Positions 5,615 to 6,189 of a DNA stretch of 6,189 nt are shown one piece after another. The DNA lies in assembly GCA_900551535.1 (NCBI GenBank), contig URWJ01000090.1, positions 1-6,189 of the forward strand, given 5' to 3'. This stretch comes from an uncultured Granulicatella sp. (GTDB taxonomy: Bacteria > Bacillota > Bacilli > Lactobacillales > Aerococcaceae). The notes beneath the pieces are model-generated. The model had not been told where the DNA came from and did no database searches. It worked only from the letters and a program-made list of their open reading frames with translations. Numbering within the stretch: position 1 is the first letter of the stretch; each line of letters starts with the position of its first letter. A program made the position numbers and the translations under genes.

Positions 5615-6085
5615 TTATCGAATATTTTGTTTCTGAATTTGTTTGGCAATTGACCTTGGAGCTAGCGATAATAAGCAAATAGCAATTCCAAATAGGAACA
5701 CCACCAAACCAATCACTTCAATAATACTATTGAATTGCGAGAACACTCCAATCATGAGCGCCAATATGATGGCAGAAAAACCAACCTTGCGAACAGCCTT
5801 TGCGGTTGCTTGGTAATAGTCTTCAATCGTTTCAGGAGTGGCCGATGTATGTTGCAACTCCTCAATTGCTAGACGCGTTTTTCTCCAATAATTCATCCCC
5901 ATCCAGAAGATTCCGCCGATGGTCATTGCTGAAAATAGCAATAAAATAGCTGCACCGATTTCGTCCATATTTTCAATAGTTTTTACAGATGAATCCATCT
6001 CTTCAAACGTCAGCAGTGTAATCACCCCACAAATAAATGAGATAAGAGTAAACCACCCTGCTTTATTTGACACTTTTTGTTCCAT
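5615..6085 (-). CDS. Hypothetical membrane protein (four segments)
   Basis: The family is not recognised. The 156-residue product has four likely membrane segments at about 10-27, 43-64, 101-117 and 121-142. A charged loop at about 66-100 (YWRKTRLAIEELQHTSATPETIEDYYQATAKAVRK) lies between the second and third, and the C-terminus is basic (RSIAKQIQKQNIR). The basic loop and tail suggest both lie inside the cell, by the positive-inside rule. The ATG at 6083-6085 follows AGGAGG with five bases between. It is the first gene of a small operon that continues with the 92-residue membrane protein. No enzyme or transporter signature is visible. Confidence 0.82.
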   Translation of the reverse strand: MEQKVSNKAGWFTLISFICGVITLLTFEEMDSSVKTIENMDEIGAAILLLFSAMTIGGIFWMGMNYWRKTRLAIEELQHTSATPETIEDYYQATAKAVRKVGFSAIILALMIGVFSQFNSIIEVIGLVVFLFGIAICLLSLAPRSIAKQIQKQNIR

Positions 6086-6107
6086 ACGAACCTCCTATGT
6101 TAGATTC

Positions 6108-6135
6108 AGTATAAACAAAAATGAGCCAAGGCAAT
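6108..6135 (-). promoter_or_regulatory. Possible promoter of the small membrane-protein operon
   Basis: A good -10, TATACT (6108-6113), lies about 10 bases before the AGGAGG site on the minus strand. The best -35, TTGCCT (6130-6135), is at a short 15-bp spacing and falls inside the preceding terminator hairpin. The call rests mainly on the -10 and on the upstream terminator, which makes a new promoter necessary. Confidence 0.4.
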
Positions 6136-6150
6136 AGCCTCGGCTCATTT
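6113..6150 (-). terminator. Rho-independent terminator of the upstream gene
   Basis: The minus strand forms a 14-bp stem, AAATGAGCCGAGGC with GCCTTGGCTCATTT, around a TATT loop, followed by TTGTTT. The single imperfect position is a G-U pair on the minus strand but an A-C mismatch on the plus strand, so it serves minus-strand transcription from a gene beyond the right edge. Confidence 0.88.
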
Positions 6151-6167
6151 ATTTTAACAATTCTTTA

Positions 6168-6189
6168 TTAATCTAAAATAGTAAATTTC
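6168..6189 (-). CDS. Likely 3' end of an upstream gene (partial)
   Basis: Just upstream of the terminator, one minus-strand frame reads ...KFTILD and then TAA (6168-6170), which looks like an ordinary C-terminus. Too little is present to name the product, and the other two frames also close nearby, so the frame is uncertain. Confidence 0.3.

Noticed and set aside
5331..5636. Plus-strand open frame of 101 codons opposite the small membrane-protein genes
   Set aside because: It is antisense to two genes with good ribosome binding sites, and its product shows no coherent domain or membrane pattern.

Overview
The window looks like the chromosome of a low-GC Gram-positive bacterium (Firmicutes, probably Lactobacillales). 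The evidence is the AT-rich sequence, strong AGGAGG-type ribosome binding sites before almost every gene, extended -10 promoters (TGnTATAAT, TGGTACAAT), U-tailed hairpin terminators, and LysRS, DusB and LrgA/LrgB proteins of the Firmicute type. I cannot fix the genus from sequence alone. Every gene I can support lies on the minus strand, so transcription runs from high to low coordinates.

Layout in transcription order. (1) 6113-6189: the likely tail of an upstream gene and its 14-bp hairpin terminator. (2) 5136-6085: a cassette of uncharacterised small membrane proteins. It holds a 156-residue four-segment protein, a 92-residue three-segment protein, and a short possibly truncated ORF that ends inside the next promoter. 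(3) 3988-5146: dusB (tRNA-dihydrouridine synthase) with its own extended -10 promoter and a 5' leader of about 125 nt that can fold into a three-way junction. (4) 2334-3967: lysS (class II lysyl-tRNA synthetase, GTG start) with its own promoter, a short overlapping upstream ORF, and a strong terminator with a TTCG loop. (5) 1022-2326: lrgA-lrgB, two overlapping genes for a membrane system of the LrgAB/CidAB family. Upstream of them are a promoter, a leader of about 105 nt with hairpins, and a set of three AT-rich palindromes at exact 16-bp spacing. (6) 28-907: a gene for a membrane-anchored Thr/Ser/Glu/Lys-rich extracellular protein. Its reading frame is cut by one in-frame TGA, and a plausible 38-codon continuation follows.

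Functionally, dusB and lysS both serve translation (tRNA modification and tRNA charging) and may be partly co-transcribed, because no convincing terminator separates them. LrgA and LrgB act together in the membrane; the family has been linked to murein hydrolase control, cell death and, more recently, pyruvate transport. The rest are ordinary housekeeping or hypothetical membrane and surface proteins. I see no tRNA, rRNA, CRISPR array, transposase or phage gene. The signals most worth a second look are the dusB leader, the phased palindromes before lrgAB, and the TGA-interrupted surface protein.
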